The notes below the pieces were generated by a model that did not search any database, was not told the DNA's origin, and worked only from the letters and a program-made list of their open reading frames with translations. The translations under genes were made by a program, and so were the position numbers. Source: JB111 sp052093225 (lineage in GTDB: Bacteria > Actinomycetota > Actinomycetes > Actinomycetales > Actinomycetaceae). From it: 64,000 nucleotides of DNA. The stretch is from NCBI GenBank assembly GCA_052093225.1, contig JBQDDG010000011.1, forward strand, positions 1 to 64,000, written 5' to 3'. Below are positions 33,544 to 42,736 of this stretch, in pieces; position 1 is the first letter of the stretch; each line of letters begins with the position of its first letter.

Positions 33544-34673
33544 ACCAGTCCCAGCCTCCCGCTCGCGGCCTGCGCGCCGCCCTGACCGGTCTGCGGACCT
33601 CGACCCGCCGGCCCTCGGGGGAGACCCGTGCCATGCATGTGCTGCGCGAGGACGAGCCGCCGGCGGGCCCCGGCGTCGTCCTGCCCCGGGCGGTCGACGG
33701 CCTGACCTGGTCCCCGCTGGACGCCCCGCGCGCCGGGGAGCTCGCCGACCTCGTCTCCCGGATCGAGTCCGCGGACGGCACACCGATCCGTACCTCCGCC
33801 GCGGAGGTCGAGAGCTATTTCGCCGAGCGCGAGGGGTTCCGCGCCGTCGCCGGCGACGACGCGGACGGTGTCCTGAGGGCCTTCGGTCTCGTGCGTCCCA
33901 AGGGCGAGGTCGACGGGATGCTCTCGTTCACCTGCTCGGGCGGCGTCGACGACGCGCTGCGGCTCAAGGGCGCCGGCGCCGCGCTCGTCGGGTGGCAGGT
34001 GGCCACGTCGCGCGCGCTGCTCACCGAGTCCGGCTCCGAGCGGGGCGTCGTCGTCGTGCACGTGGACGAGACCGAGGAGGACCTCACCGCCCTGCTCGAG
34101 GAGCACGGGTTCCGGCCGCGCCGCTGGTACGTCCAGATGCGCCGCAGCCTCTCGATCGACATCCCCGAGGTGGCGCTGCCCCAGTACGTCTCCGTCGTGC
34201 CGTGGAGCGACGAGCTCGCCGACCAGGTCCGCCGCGCCCACGGTCGTGCGTTCGCCGACCAGCCCGAGGGCGCGATGGAGCGGACCATGGACCTGTGGGG
34301 GCCGGAGTCGCCGGCGTTCGAGCCCGGCTGGAGCTTCGTCGCCCTCGACCGTTCCTCCGACCGCGCCAAGGTGGCCGGCTACATCGTCTCGAGCCGGTAC
34401 GACCAGGACTGGGAGGCGCTCGGCTGGACCGAGGGCTACACCGAGGTGCTCGGCGTCCTCTCGGAGTGGCGAGGCAAGCACGTCGGCAGCGCGCTGCTCA
34501 CCGCCGCCATGCGGGCCTATGCCGCGGACGGGTTGGAGTACGCGGGGCTCGACATGGACGTGGACTTCGCCCTGGACGTCGACCACCCCGAGCCGCACTC
34601 GATGATGGCGCTCTACACGAGCCTGCACTACGTGCCCACCAGCCGGTCGGCGCTGCACGTCCTCGAGCTCTAG
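33540..34673 (+). CDS. Tandem-domain GNAT acetyltransferase
   Basis: 377 aa with two GNAT folds, a layout shared with mycothiol synthase (MshD), although I see no specific reason to call it MshD. The N-terminal copy has a degraded CoA loop (LRLKGAGAALVGWQ). The C-terminal copy keeps SEWRGKHVGSALLTAAMRAY and an Asp-rich DMDVDFALDVDHPEP stretch. GTG start overlaps the stop of the upstream paralogue; an ATG at 33633 is an alternative. Substrate unknown. Confidence 0.8.
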   Translation: MNQSQPPARGLRAALTGLRTSTRRPSGETRAMHVLREDEPPAGPGVVLPRAVDGLTWSPLDAPRAGELADLVSRIESADGTPIRTSAAEVESYFAEREGFRAVAGDDADGVLRAFGLVRPKGEVDGMLSFTCSGGVDDALRLKGAGAALVGWQVATSRALLTESGSERGVVVVHVDETEEDLTALLEEHGFRPRRWYVQMRRSLSIDIPEVALPQYVSVVPWSDELADQVRRAHGRAFADQPEGAMERTMDLWGPESPAFEPGWSFVALDRSSDRAKVAGYIVSSRYDQDWEALGWTEGYTEVLGVLSEWRGKHVGSALLTAAMRAYAADGLEYAGLDMDVDFALDVDHPEPHSMMALYTSLHYVPTSRSALHVLEL

Positions 34674-34919
34674 CCGGGCGACCTCCGGCGGTCCCGACGC
34701 AGGGAGGCCAGGACCAAGGGGGGCCAGGCGCGTAGGGGCCGGGCGCACGGAGGCCGGGACCNNNNNNNNNNNNNNNNNNNNNNNNNNNNNNNNNNNNNNN
34801 NNNNNNNNNNNNNNNNNNNNNNNNNNNNNNNNNNNNNNNNNNNNNNNNNNNNNNNNNNNNNGCCAGGACCAAGGGGGGCCAGGCGCGTAGGGGCCGGGCG
34901 CACGGAGGCCGGGACCCAC
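34674..34919. other. parC-GNAT convergent gap with minisatellite and 100-N assembly gap
   Basis: Ns at 34762-34861; flanks 34707-34761 and 34862-34916 are identical 55-mers. Inside each copy AGGCC(A/G)GGACC recurs with a 46-bp period, so the locus may be a GC-rich minisatellite that stopped the assembly. After collapsing, about 91 bp remain and no terminator is clear. Confidence 0.85.
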
Positions 34920-37394
34920 CTAGCCGATCGCGGCCACCGGCACCGGGAGGGCCTTGCCTGACCCGTCGCGCCGCTCGTCGACCTCGGGCAGGTCGACGGC
35001 CTGCCCGCCCGAGCCCACCGCGCGCGCCGGGAGCGGTCCCACCCACGCGAGTTGGAGCTCGCCCTCGCCGCGCAGGAAGCGGTGCGCGCGCACGCCGCCC
35101 GTAGCCCGCCCCTTGGCGGGGTAACGGTCCAGCGGTGTCACCTTCGCGCTGCCGGGGTCCGTACCGGGCAGCGCGCCGGCCGGGCCGGCGATCGTGACGA
35201 CGCCGAACCCCCCGATCTCGGCCGACGGCGCCACGCCCATGTGCACGAGCCGCGCCCCCGGGGCGAGCTTGACGCCGGCCACGCCCTTGCCCGCGCGCCC
35301 GGTGGGCCGCACGAGAGAGGCCGAGAACCGGAGCAGCTGGGCGTCCGAGCTGACGAGGACCAGTTCGTCGTCGTCGCCGGCGGGCCGGGCCGACACGACC
35401 ACGTCGTCCTCGGCGAGGGAGATGACGTCCCACGACTCACGGTTGGCCGGACGGTCCGCGGGGGAGATGCGCTTGACGACTCCGGCGGCGGTCGCGAGCG
35501 CCACCGGCGGTGCGTCCTCGGTGAGTGCGACCAGTCCGACGACCGACTCGCCGCGCTCCAGCTCGACGAGCTCCTCGACCGCCGTCCCGCCGGACAGGCC
35601 GGGCGCCCCGGACGTGCCGGGCAGGGCGGGGGCGTGCAGCGCCTCGAGCCTGACCGTTCGACCGGTCGAGGTGACGAGGCCGACGTCGGCGCGGGCGGTC
35701 GTGGCCACCGCGTGGGAGATCGCGTCGTGCGCCACGCGGCCGCCGGTGCGCGCGGGCGCCTCCTCGCCGGGGGTGCGCGCGATCCGTCCGGTGCCGCCGA
35801 GGAGGACCCAGCACGGGTCGTCCGGCTCCTGCAGCGGCGTCGCGGAGGCCCCCCTGCCGCGCGCGGGCGCGGCCTCGGCCGTCGCCCCGGACCGGGGCGC
35901 GCCGCCCGCGGACTCGAGGAGCACCGTGCGCCGCGGCGTGCCGTGCGCCGCCGCGACCTCGGCGAGGTCGGAGGACACGAGCGTGCGGAGCGCCTGGTCG
36001 GAGCCGAGCACCTCCTCCAGCTCGGCCGCGAGCCTGAGCAGCTCCTCGTGCTCCTTCTCGAGCTCGATGACCGAGTAGCGGGTGAGGCGCCGCAGCTGGA
36101 GGTCGAGGATGTACTCGGCCTGCACCTCGGTGAGGTCGAAGACGCTGATCAGCTGCGCCTTGGCGGCCGCCGCGCTCTCCGCGGACCGGATGAGCTGGAC
36201 CACCTCGTCGATGTTGAGGACGGCGACGAGCAGGCCGTCGAGGAGGTGGATGCGCTCGCGCGCCCTGCGCAGCCGGTACTCCGTGCGCCGCCTGGTCACG
36301 GTGAGCCGGTGGTCGACGAAGACCTCGAGCATCTCCTTGAGGCCGAGCGTGCGGGGCTGGCCGTCGACGAGCGCGACGTTGTTGATGCTGAAGGACTCCT
36401 CCAGCGGCGTGTACCGGTAGAGCTGCTCGAGCACGGCGTCCGGGTTGTACCCCGTCTTCAGCTCGATGACGAGCCGCAGGCCGTGGTGCCGGTCGGTGAG
36501 GTCGACGACGTTGGAGATGCCCTCGATGCGGCGGGCGTCGACCCCGTCCTTGATCTTCCCGATCACGCGCTCGGTGCCCACCATGTAGGGCAGCTCGGTG
36601 ATGACGAGGCCCTTGCGCCGCGCCGTGACCTGCTCGACCCGGACGGTGGCCCGCGTGCGGAAGGCCCCGCGGCCGCCGGCCTGCGCCTCGCGCACGCCGT
36701 CGAGGCCGATGATGCGGCCGCCGCCCGGCAGGTCCGGTCCGGGCACGAAGCGCTGGAGCGCCTCGAGGCTCGCGTCCGGGTGCGCCACGAGGTGGCGGGC
36801 CGCGGCGACGACCTCCACGAGGTTGTGCGGCGCCATGTTCGTCGCCATGCCGACGGCGATCCCCGAGGCGCCGTTGACGAGGAGGTTCGGAATCGCGGAG
36901 GGCAGCACCTCCGGCTGCAGGGTCGACCCGTCGTAGTTGGGCACGAGGTCGACGACGTCCTCGCCGAGGTCGGCGACCATCGCGAGCGCCGCCGGCGCCT
37001 GCCGGACCTCGGTGTACCGGGGGGCGGCCGGACCGTCGTCGAGGGAGCCGAAGTTGCCGTGCCCGTCGACCACCGGGAGCCGCATCGCGAAGTCCTGCGC
37101 GAGCCGGACCATCGCGTCGTAGATCGCGCTGTCACCGTGCGGGTGGAGCTTGCCCATGACGTCGCCGACGACGCGGGAGGACTTCACGTGCGCCCGGTCG
37201 GGCCGCAGGCCCATCTCGTCCATCTGGTAGAGGATCCGCCGCTGGACGGGCTTGAGGCCGTCGCGCGCGTCGGGCAGGGCCCGGGCGTAGATCACCGAGT
37301 ACGCGTACTCGAGGAACGACCCTTCCATCTCGGAGCTGACGTCGATGTCGACGATCTGCTCGTCCACGACGGGGGGAGGGGTGCTGCGGGCCAT
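34920..37394 (-). CDS. parC: DNA topoisomerase IV subunit A
   Basis: DNA-cleaving subunit. 824 aa. Catalytic Tyr127 in APRYTEVR; quinolone region HPHGDSAIYD carries Ser89 and Asp93, the drug-susceptible residues. The C-terminal pinwheel has only a degenerate TGRAGKG where gyrase has its QRRGGRG box, supporting ParC over GyrA. ATG at ARSTPPP chosen; the open frame upstream is GC-rich noise. Convergent with the GNAT pair, which stands between it and parE. Confidence 0.92.
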   Translation of the reverse strand: MARSTPPPVVDEQIVDIDVSSEMEGSFLEYAYSVIYARALPDARDGLKPVQRRILYQMDEMGLRPDRAHVKSSRVVGDVMGKLHPHGDSAIYDAMVRLAQDFAMRLPVVDGHGNFGSLDDGPAAPRYTEVRQAPAALAMVADLGEDVVDLVPNYDGSTLQPEVLPSAIPNLLVNGASGIAVGMATNMAPHNLVEVVAAARHLVAHPDASLEALQRFVPGPDLPGGGRIIGLDGVREAQAGGRGAFRTRATVRVEQVTARRKGLVITELPYMVGTERVIGKIKDGVDARRIEGISNVVDLTDRHHGLRLVIELKTGYNPDAVLEQLYRYTPLEESFSINNVALVDGQPRTLGLKEMLEVFVDHRLTVTRRRTEYRLRRARERIHLLDGLLVAVLNIDEVVQLIRSAESAAAAKAQLISVFDLTEVQAEYILDLQLRRLTRYSVIELEKEHEELLRLAAELEEVLGSDQALRTLVSSDLAEVAAAHGTPRRTVLLESAGGAPRSGATAEAAPARGRGASATPLQEPDDPCWVLLGGTGRIARTPGEEAPARTGGRVAHDAISHAVATTARADVGLVTSTGRTVRLEALHAPALPGTSGAPGLSGGTAVEELVELERGESVVGLVALTEDAPPVALATAAGVVKRISPADRPANRESWDVISLAEDDVVVSARPAGDDDELVLVSSDAQLLRFSASLVRPTGRAGKGVAGVKLAPGARLVHMGVAPSAEIGGFGVVTIAGPAGALPGTDPGSAKVTPLDRYPAKGRATGGVRAHRFLRGEGELQLAWVGPLPARAVGSGGQAVDLPEVDERRDGSGKALPVPVAAIG

Positions 37395-37494
37395 GCCTGA
37401 GATGTTCCCATCCCCGCGCGCCGCCCCCCGTGTACGGCACGCGCGTTCCGCGCCACGCTCGCGCCGCCGCCGTGGCACTCGTCACGGGGACGAC

Positions 37495-37500
37495 TAGGTT
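37495..37500 (+). promoter_or_regulatory. Leaderless -10 element of the Pat-like gene
   Basis: TAGGTT ends 6 nt before ATG 37507; no ribosome site. Confidence 0.55.
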
Positions 37501-37506
37501 GGACGG

Positions 37507-40296
37507 ATGGAGACGCCACCCGAGCCCGGCACCGCCGAGAAGGACCCGGGTCCCGGGTGGCCGGCCGGGTGGGAGGCCGACGTCGTCCTGCGCGACGGCG
37601 CGTCGATGCACCTGCGGCCGATCCTGCCGTCCGACGCCGACGCGCTCGCCGACTTCCACGCGCAGCAGTCCGAGCGCTCGCAGTACTACCGTTTCTTCGC
37701 CCCGATGCCCCGGCTCTCGCCGTCGGACGTCCATCGCTTCACGAACGTCGACCACGTTTCCCGGGTCGCGCTCGTCCTCACGGAGGGCCCGGCGATCCGC
37801 GGGGTGGGCCGGTACGACGTCGTCGAGCCCGGCGTCGCCGAGGTGGCGTTCGCCGTGTCCGACGCCGAGCACGGGCGCGGCCTCGGCTCGATCCTCCTCG
37901 AGCACATCGTCGCTGCCGCCCGCGAGCGCGGCGTGCACACGTTCACCGCGGACGTCCTGCCGGAGAACACCCAGATGATGCGCGTGTTCCAGGACGCGGG
38001 GTACGAGGTGCGTTCGCACTACGACGACGGCGTCGTCGCCCTCCGGATCCCCCTGCGCCGCACCGGGCGCTCCTGGGAGGTGCTCGCCGAGCGCGAACGC
38101 CGGGCCGAGTCGCTCTCGATGGGTGCGCTGACCGGCGCGCGCTCGGCGCTCGTCGTCGCCCTCGACGAGTCCGGCCGGGCCCTCGCCAGCCGGGTGCTCG
38201 CCCGCGCGGTCGCGGTGGCGGGGGAGGACGGGACGATCCCGCTGCTCGCCGCCGGGCCGCTCGACCCGGGGCCGGTGACGCACGTGGCGGACCTGGACGC
38301 GCTCACGGAGGTGGCGGACCGGCCCGAGGTCGTCGACGTCGCGCTCGTCGCCGGCACACCGGGCCGGGTCGTGGCCGCCGTGCCGGCGCTGCGCGCACTC
38401 GGGGTGCGCTCCCTCGTCGTGCTCTCCGGCGGGTTCGCCAGGGGTACCGGCCACGAGCACCAGCTCGACCTCCTGCGGGCGACCAGGCTCGCCGGCCTGC
38501 GCGTGGTCGGCCCGGCCTCCTACGGGATCGCCGGTCACGGGAGCGCGGGCCGCTACGACCTCACCCTCGCCGACCCCGCGCTCGGTGCACGGGCGCCCGC
38601 CGGGCTCGTCGGCGGCCGGGGCGTGGGCCTCTTCGCGCAGACCCGGGAGGCCGCTCTCGCCCTGCGCAGGGGGGCGGCGAACCGCCGGCTCCCCGAGGTC
38701 GCCGTCCTCGCCGCGGGCAACCGGATCGACGTCTCCGGCAACGACACGATGCAGAGCTGGTCGGCCGACGACGCGATCGGCGTCGGCATCGTCCACCTCC
38801 AGACCCTCGGCAACGCGCGCAAGTTCACGCGGATCGCGCGCCGGCACACGGCGGAGCGCGCCCTCGTCGTCCTCACCTCGGCGACGACCGCCGTCGCGAC
38901 CCTCCCGGGCCACGCCGTCGCGACCTCCCCGCTGCCGCCGAGCGTCATCGACTCCGTCCTCGCCCAGGCGGGGGCGCTCACGGCGCGCAGCGTGGGGGAG
39001 GCCCTCGACCTCGCCGCCGTCGCACTCACCCAGCCGGTCCCCGCCGGCACGCGCGTCGCGCTGGTGACCAGCTCCCACTCGCTCGCCGCCACCCTGCAGG
39101 CGAGCGCGCGGGCGGGCGGTCTCCTCCCGGTCGGTGAGGTCCTCGTCCTCGACGCCGGGGTGATGGACGCCCGCGAGGCGCTCCAGGGGGTCGTGCTGCG
39201 CGAGGACGTCGACGCGGTCCTCCTCGCCGTCGCCGACGTGCTCGGCGAGGTGGACCCCGAGCTGCTCGCCGTGCTCGCCGCCGCCTCGGCCGCCGACGCC
39301 GACCGGCCCTGGGCGGCGTGGGTGGACGGGGTCCGTGGCCTGGACGAGCGCCTGAGCGCCGGCGAGCACGTGCTCGCCTCCACCGGGTCGATCGAGACCG
39401 CCGTGCGGGCGGTGGCCCTGCGCGCCGCCGTCGCGGCGCGGCGCCGGGACGACTCCGCCGTCCTCCTCGAGGCCGAGGGCGCCGACCCGCTCGCAGCCCG
39501 CGCGGCGATCGCCGGCGTCGAGCCCACGGCCACCACCGGCGAGGTCGTCGACCTGGACGCCGGGCGCACCGCCGAGCTCCTGGCGGCCTACGGCATCGAC
39601 CTCCTCGACACTCGCCTCGTCACGGGCGGGAGCGACGACGACGTGGCGGCCCTGGCCGTCTCGACGGCACGGGAGATCGGGCACCCGGTCGCGGTCAAGG
39701 CCGCCGACCCGGTCCTGCGGCACCGCGCGGACCTCGGCGGTGTCCGGCTCGACCTCGCGGACGACGCCGACGTCACCGCCGCCGTCCTGCAGATCCGCTC
39801 CCGCTCCCGCCAGGTGCTGGGCCGCGAGACCGACGTCCAGGTGCAGGCGATGGCGGAACCGGGGGTCGCCGTCATCGTCCGCGGGGGCGAGGACCCCGTG
39901 TACGGGCCCGTGATCTCGCTCGGCGTCGGCGGCGACGCCTCGGAGATCCTCGGGGACGTGTCCTACCGGGTGGCGCCGGTGACCGCGAGCGACGTGGCGA
40001 CGATGATCACCGACCTGCGCGCCGCCACCCGCCTGACCGGAGACCGCGGGCTCTCGCCGGTCGACACCGCCGCGCTCGCGGACCTGCTCGGCCGCGTCGC
40101 CGCCCTCGTCGACGACCTGCCGGCGGTGGCCCACCTCGAGCTCAACCCCGTGATCGTCGCGGGCCGGTCCCTCGCCGTCGCGGGCGCCGGCGTCAGGCTG
40201 CGGGCGCCGCACCGGCTCGACGCCGGCCGCCGCGCCCTCCCGCGACCGTCCGCGGAGGAGGGCGGAGCGCCCCCGCCGGGCGGGGTGGCAGGATGA
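37507..40296 (+). CDS. Pat-type protein lysine acetyltransferase (GNAT plus acyl-CoA synthetase-like domains)
   Basis: 929 aa. N-terminal GNAT domain about 30-185 (CoA loop SDAEHGRGLGSILLEHI). It is followed by a CoA-binding Rossmann domain (VVALDESGRALASRVL), a succinyl-CoA-ligase-like domain (AVLAAGNRIDVSGNDTMQSW) and a C-terminal ATP-grasp-like domain (HPVAVKAADPVLRHRADLGG). GNAT before synthetase is the type II order, reversed from E. coli PatZ. Relatives acetylate lysines of metabolic enzymes such as acetyl-CoA synthetase; the synthetase half is usually inactive and senses acetyl-CoA. Confidence 0.88.
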   Translation: METPPEPGTAEKDPGPGWPAGWEADVVLRDGASMHLRPILPSDADALADFHAQQSERSQYYRFFAPMPRLSPSDVHRFTNVDHVSRVALVLTEGPAIRGVGRYDVVEPGVAEVAFAVSDAEHGRGLGSILLEHIVAAARERGVHTFTADVLPENTQMMRVFQDAGYEVRSHYDDGVVALRIPLRRTGRSWEVLAERERRAESLSMGALTGARSALVVALDESGRALASRVLARAVAVAGEDGTIPLLAAGPLDPGPVTHVADLDALTEVADRPEVVDVALVAGTPGRVVAAVPALRALGVRSLVVLSGGFARGTGHEHQLDLLRATRLAGLRVVGPASYGIAGHGSAGRYDLTLADPALGARAPAGLVGGRGVGLFAQTREAALALRRGAANRRLPEVAVLAAGNRIDVSGNDTMQSWSADDAIGVGIVHLQTLGNARKFTRIARRHTAERALVVLTSATTAVATLPGHAVATSPLPPSVIDSVLAQAGALTARSVGEALDLAAVALTQPVPAGTRVALVTSSHSLAATLQASARAGGLLPVGEVLVLDAGVMDAREALQGVVLREDVDAVLLAVADVLGEVDPELLAVLAAASAADADRPWAAWVDGVRGLDERLSAGEHVLASTGSIETAVRAVALRAAVAARRRDDSAVLLEAEGADPLAARAAIAGVEPTATTGEVVDLDAGRTAELLAAYGIDLLDTRLVTGGSDDDVAALAVSTAREIGHPVAVKAADPVLRHRADLGGVRLDLADDADVTAAVLQIRSRSRQVLGRETDVQVQAMAEPGVAVIVRGGEDPVYGPVISLGVGGDASEILGDVSYRVAPVTASDVATMITDLRAATRLTGDRGLSPVDTAALADLLGRVAALVDDLPAVAHLELNPVIVAGRSLAVAGAGVRLRAPHRLDAGRRALPRPSAEEGGAPPPGGVAG

Positions 40297-40300
40297 CACG

Positions 40301-40855
40301 GTGTCTCGGACCAGCTCACTTCGCCAGGACCTCGACGACGCGGGCTTCTACCCGCAGCTCGTCGCCGACGTGCTCGACGTCGCGCTCGCCGGGGAGGCGG
40401 TGGTCTCCCACCTCGTCCACCCCGAGACGACGTTCGACCACGCGCTGCGCCGCCACCTCACCGTGCTCGCGCTGACGCGCAGCCGATTCATCGTGGTGCA
40501 CGTCGACGACGTCTCCGACGAGCAGGCCGGGCCGGGTGCGCTCGCCACGTCCGAGACCGTCGCCCTGCGCGAGATCCGCACCGTCGCCCTCACCCACGGG
40601 GTCGTCGACCCGGCCGGTGACGGCGGCACCTCCGAGCTCACCCTGTCCGTCGGCTGGGGTGCGATCCACCGCGTCGACCTCGAGCCCCAGACCTGCGCCG
40701 ACCCCGACTGCGAGGCGGACCACGGGATGACCGGCACGCTCTCGCCCGAGGACGTCGTCATCCGGGTGGCCGCGCAGGCCGACGGCCAGGACGCGCTGGA
40801 CCGCGCCCTGGGGTTCGCGCGGGACCTGTCCGGCGCGACCGCCGGGCAGGCCTGA
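40301..40855 (+). CDS. DUF5998 family protein
   Basis: 184 aa, soluble, function unknown. The family travels with the downstream phosphodiesterase-like gene in actinobacteria. A CADPDCEADHG segment near residue 128 could bind metal. Begins with GTG 4 nt after the Pat-like stop, with CAGGAT 6 nt before it, so it may be both read through and started independently. Confidence 0.8.
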   Translation: MSRTSSLRQDLDDAGFYPQLVADVLDVALAGEAVVSHLVHPETTFDHALRRHLTVLALTRSRFIVVHVDDVSDEQAGPGALATSETVALREIRTVALTHGVVDPAGDGGTSELTLSVGWGAIHRVDLEPQTCADPDCEADHGMTGTLSPEDVVIRVAAQADGQDALDRALGFARDLSGATAGQA

Positions 40856-40862
40856 GGCAGCG

Positions 40863-42026
40863 ATGAGGGCGAGACGACCGGAGACCCCCCACCTCGGCCG
40901 GCACCTGCGTGCCGTCCTCCCCGCGGCGCTCGACGCCGTCGGCATCGAGACCGGCTCCGCCGGGCGCTCCTCCGGCGATGACCGCGCCGACCTCGGCCTG
41001 CCCACGGCCGCCAAGGTCGTCGTCGTGCTCGTCGACGGACTCGGCCTCGCGCAGCTCACCGAGCGCGGCGGCCACGCCCCGTTCCTGCGCTCGCTGCTCC
41101 CGGACGCCCTGTCGCTGCAGACCTGCCTGCCCTCGACGACCGCCGCGGCGCTGACGACCCTCGGCACCGGGGAGCTCCCCGGCCGTACCGGCATGCTCGG
41201 CTACACCGTGCGCCACCCCCCGACGAAGGAGATCGTCAACCTCGTCACCTGGGAGGACGCGCCGATGGGCGCCCGGGACTGGCAACGGGTCCCCACCCTG
41301 TTCGAGCAGGCGGCGGCCGTCACCGGCGAGGCGGCCCGCACCGTCGCCGTCGGGCCCGCCCGGTTCGTCGGCTCCGGTCTCACCGTCTCCGCGCTCAGGG
41401 GGGCGCGCGGCGCGACGGGGGAGTCCCTCGCCGAGCGGGTCGACGCCACGGTCACGGCCCTGCGCTCGGGCGCGGACCTCGCCTACCTCTACTGGGGCGA
41501 CGTCGACCACGTCGGTCACGTGCACGGGTGGGGCTCCTTCGAGTGGGGCGAGGAGCTGATGGGCGCGGACGCCGAGCTGCGCCGGCTCGCGGCACGGGTG
41601 CCGAAGGGCACCCTCGTCCTCGTCACCGCCGACCACGGGATGGTCGACGTCGGGAGGCGGATCGACCTCGGCCGGTCGCCCGAGCTGCGCGTCGGGGTGG
41701 CACAGATCGCCGGCGAGCCGCGCGCCTGCCACCTGTTCCTCGACGAGGACGCGGAGCCCACGGAGGTCGCCGGCCGCTGGAGCTCGGCCCTGGGGGAGGA
41801 GGCGAGCGTCCTCACGCGCGAGGAGCTCGTGTCCTCGGGCGCCCTCGGCACCGGGCTGCCCGAGGACCGGGTCGAGGCGGTCGGGGACGTCGTGGCGTTC
41901 CTCGGCGACCGGGACGTCGTGATCGAGCAGGGCTCGGGGTCGATCGGGTCCGTCGCGCTCGTCGGGGTGCACGGGTCGTCGACCGATGCGGAGCTGCAGG
42001 TGCCCCTCCTCGTGGCGGCGAGCTGA
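40863..42026 (+). CDS. Alkaline phosphatase superfamily protein (nucleotide pyrophosphatase/phosphodiesterase-like)
   Basis: 387 aa. Metal and nucleophile motifs of the superfamily appear in order: VVVLVDGLG (Asp), LPSTTAAALTTL (Thr nucleophile), WGDVDHVGHVHG, TADHGMVDV and a C-terminal GVHGSS. No signal peptide, so cytoplasmic. Probably hydrolyses a phosphodiester; substrate unknown. ATG start 7 nt after DUF5998; its stop overlaps the tdk start (TGATG). Confidence 0.87.
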   Translation: MRARRPETPHLGRHLRAVLPAALDAVGIETGSAGRSSGDDRADLGLPTAAKVVVVLVDGLGLAQLTERGGHAPFLRSLLPDALSLQTCLPSTTAAALTTLGTGELPGRTGMLGYTVRHPPTKEIVNLVTWEDAPMGARDWQRVPTLFEQAAAVTGEAARTVAVGPARFVGSGLTVSALRGARGATGESLAERVDATVTALRSGADLAYLYWGDVDHVGHVHGWGSFEWGEELMGADAELRRLAARVPKGTLVLVTADHGMVDVGRRIDLGRSPELRVGVAQIAGEPRACHLFLDEDAEPTEVAGRWSSALGEEASVLTREELVSSGALGTGLPEDRVEAVGDVVAFLGDRDVVIEQGSGSIGSVALVGVHGSSTDAELQVPLLVAAS

Positions 42027-42724
42027 TGGGCCGCCTGGTCTTCTTCTCCGGCACGATGGACTCGGGGAAGTCCACGCTCGCGCTCCAGGTCGATCACAAC
42101 CACGCCGCCCGGGGGCTCGGCGGCCTGAGGTTCAGCCGGAGCGACCGGGGCGGCGAGGGCGTGCTCTCCTCGCGTCTCGGGCTGCGCGCCGACGCGCTCG
42201 AGGTGACGGACACGACCGACTTCTGGGCCGAGGTCGTGCGCCGCCGGACCGCCGGCGAGCGCGTCGACTACCTCGTGTGCGACGAGGCGCAGTTCTACAC
42301 CGCCGAGCAGGTCGAGCAGCTCGCCCGGCTCGCGGACCTCATGGACCTGTCGGTCTTCGCGTTCGGTATCACGACCGACTTCCGCACCCGCCTCTTCCCC
42401 GGCGCCGCCCGCCTCGTCGAGCTGGCGGACCGGGTCGAGCGGCTGCAGGTCGAGGCCCTGTGCTGGTGCGGGGACCGCGCCACCCACAACGCGCGCACCG
42501 TCGACGGCGCGATGGTCACCGAGGGCGAGCAGGTCGTCGTCGGCGACACGGCCGAGCCGGGCACGGCCGCACGTGGGTCGGCAGTCGGGCCCGAGGGCCG
42601 TGCCGACGAGCCCGTGGTCGCCTACGAGGTGCTCTGCCGCAACCACCACATGCGCGGGATGACGGTGGCGCGTGCCCGGGCGGCGGAGCTCAGCCCGCAG
42701 ACGCTCGACCTGTCCGGCACGTAG
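42026..42724 (+). CDS. tdk: Thymidine kinase, type II
   Basis: Salvage kinase making dTMP from thymidine and ATP. 232 aa. P-loop GTMDSGKST at 9-17, DEAQF Walker B-like motif with the catalytic Glu, and a zinc lasso from CWCG and a later CRNHH. About 20 residues between the strands of the lasso (GTAARGSAVGPEGRADE) are an insertion relative to short homologues. Overlaps the preceding stop by one base, so co-translated; convergent with sepH 12 bp away. Confidence 0.93.
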   Translation: MGRLVFFSGTMDSGKSTLALQVDHNHAARGLGGLRFSRSDRGGEGVLSSRLGLRADALEVTDTTDFWAEVVRRRTAGERVDYLVCDEAQFYTAEQVEQLARLADLMDLSVFAFGITTDFRTRLFPGAARLVELADRVERLQVEALCWCGDRATHNARTVDGAMVTEGEQVVVGDTAEPGTAARGSAVGPEGRADEPVVAYEVLCRNHHMRGMTVARARAAELSPQTLDLSGT

Positions 42725-42736
42725 GCGCCGGCGGAG

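Noticed and set aside
33540..34673. Calling the tandem GNAT protein mycothiol synthase (MshD)
   Set aside because: Shared two-GNAT layout only; no MshD-specific motif could be identified by eye.
34920..37394. Calling this gene gyrA
   Set aside because: No canonical GyrA box, and it pairs with parE near the sigma gene; gyrAB normally lie near the replication origin. Without the rest of the genome this remains a context call.
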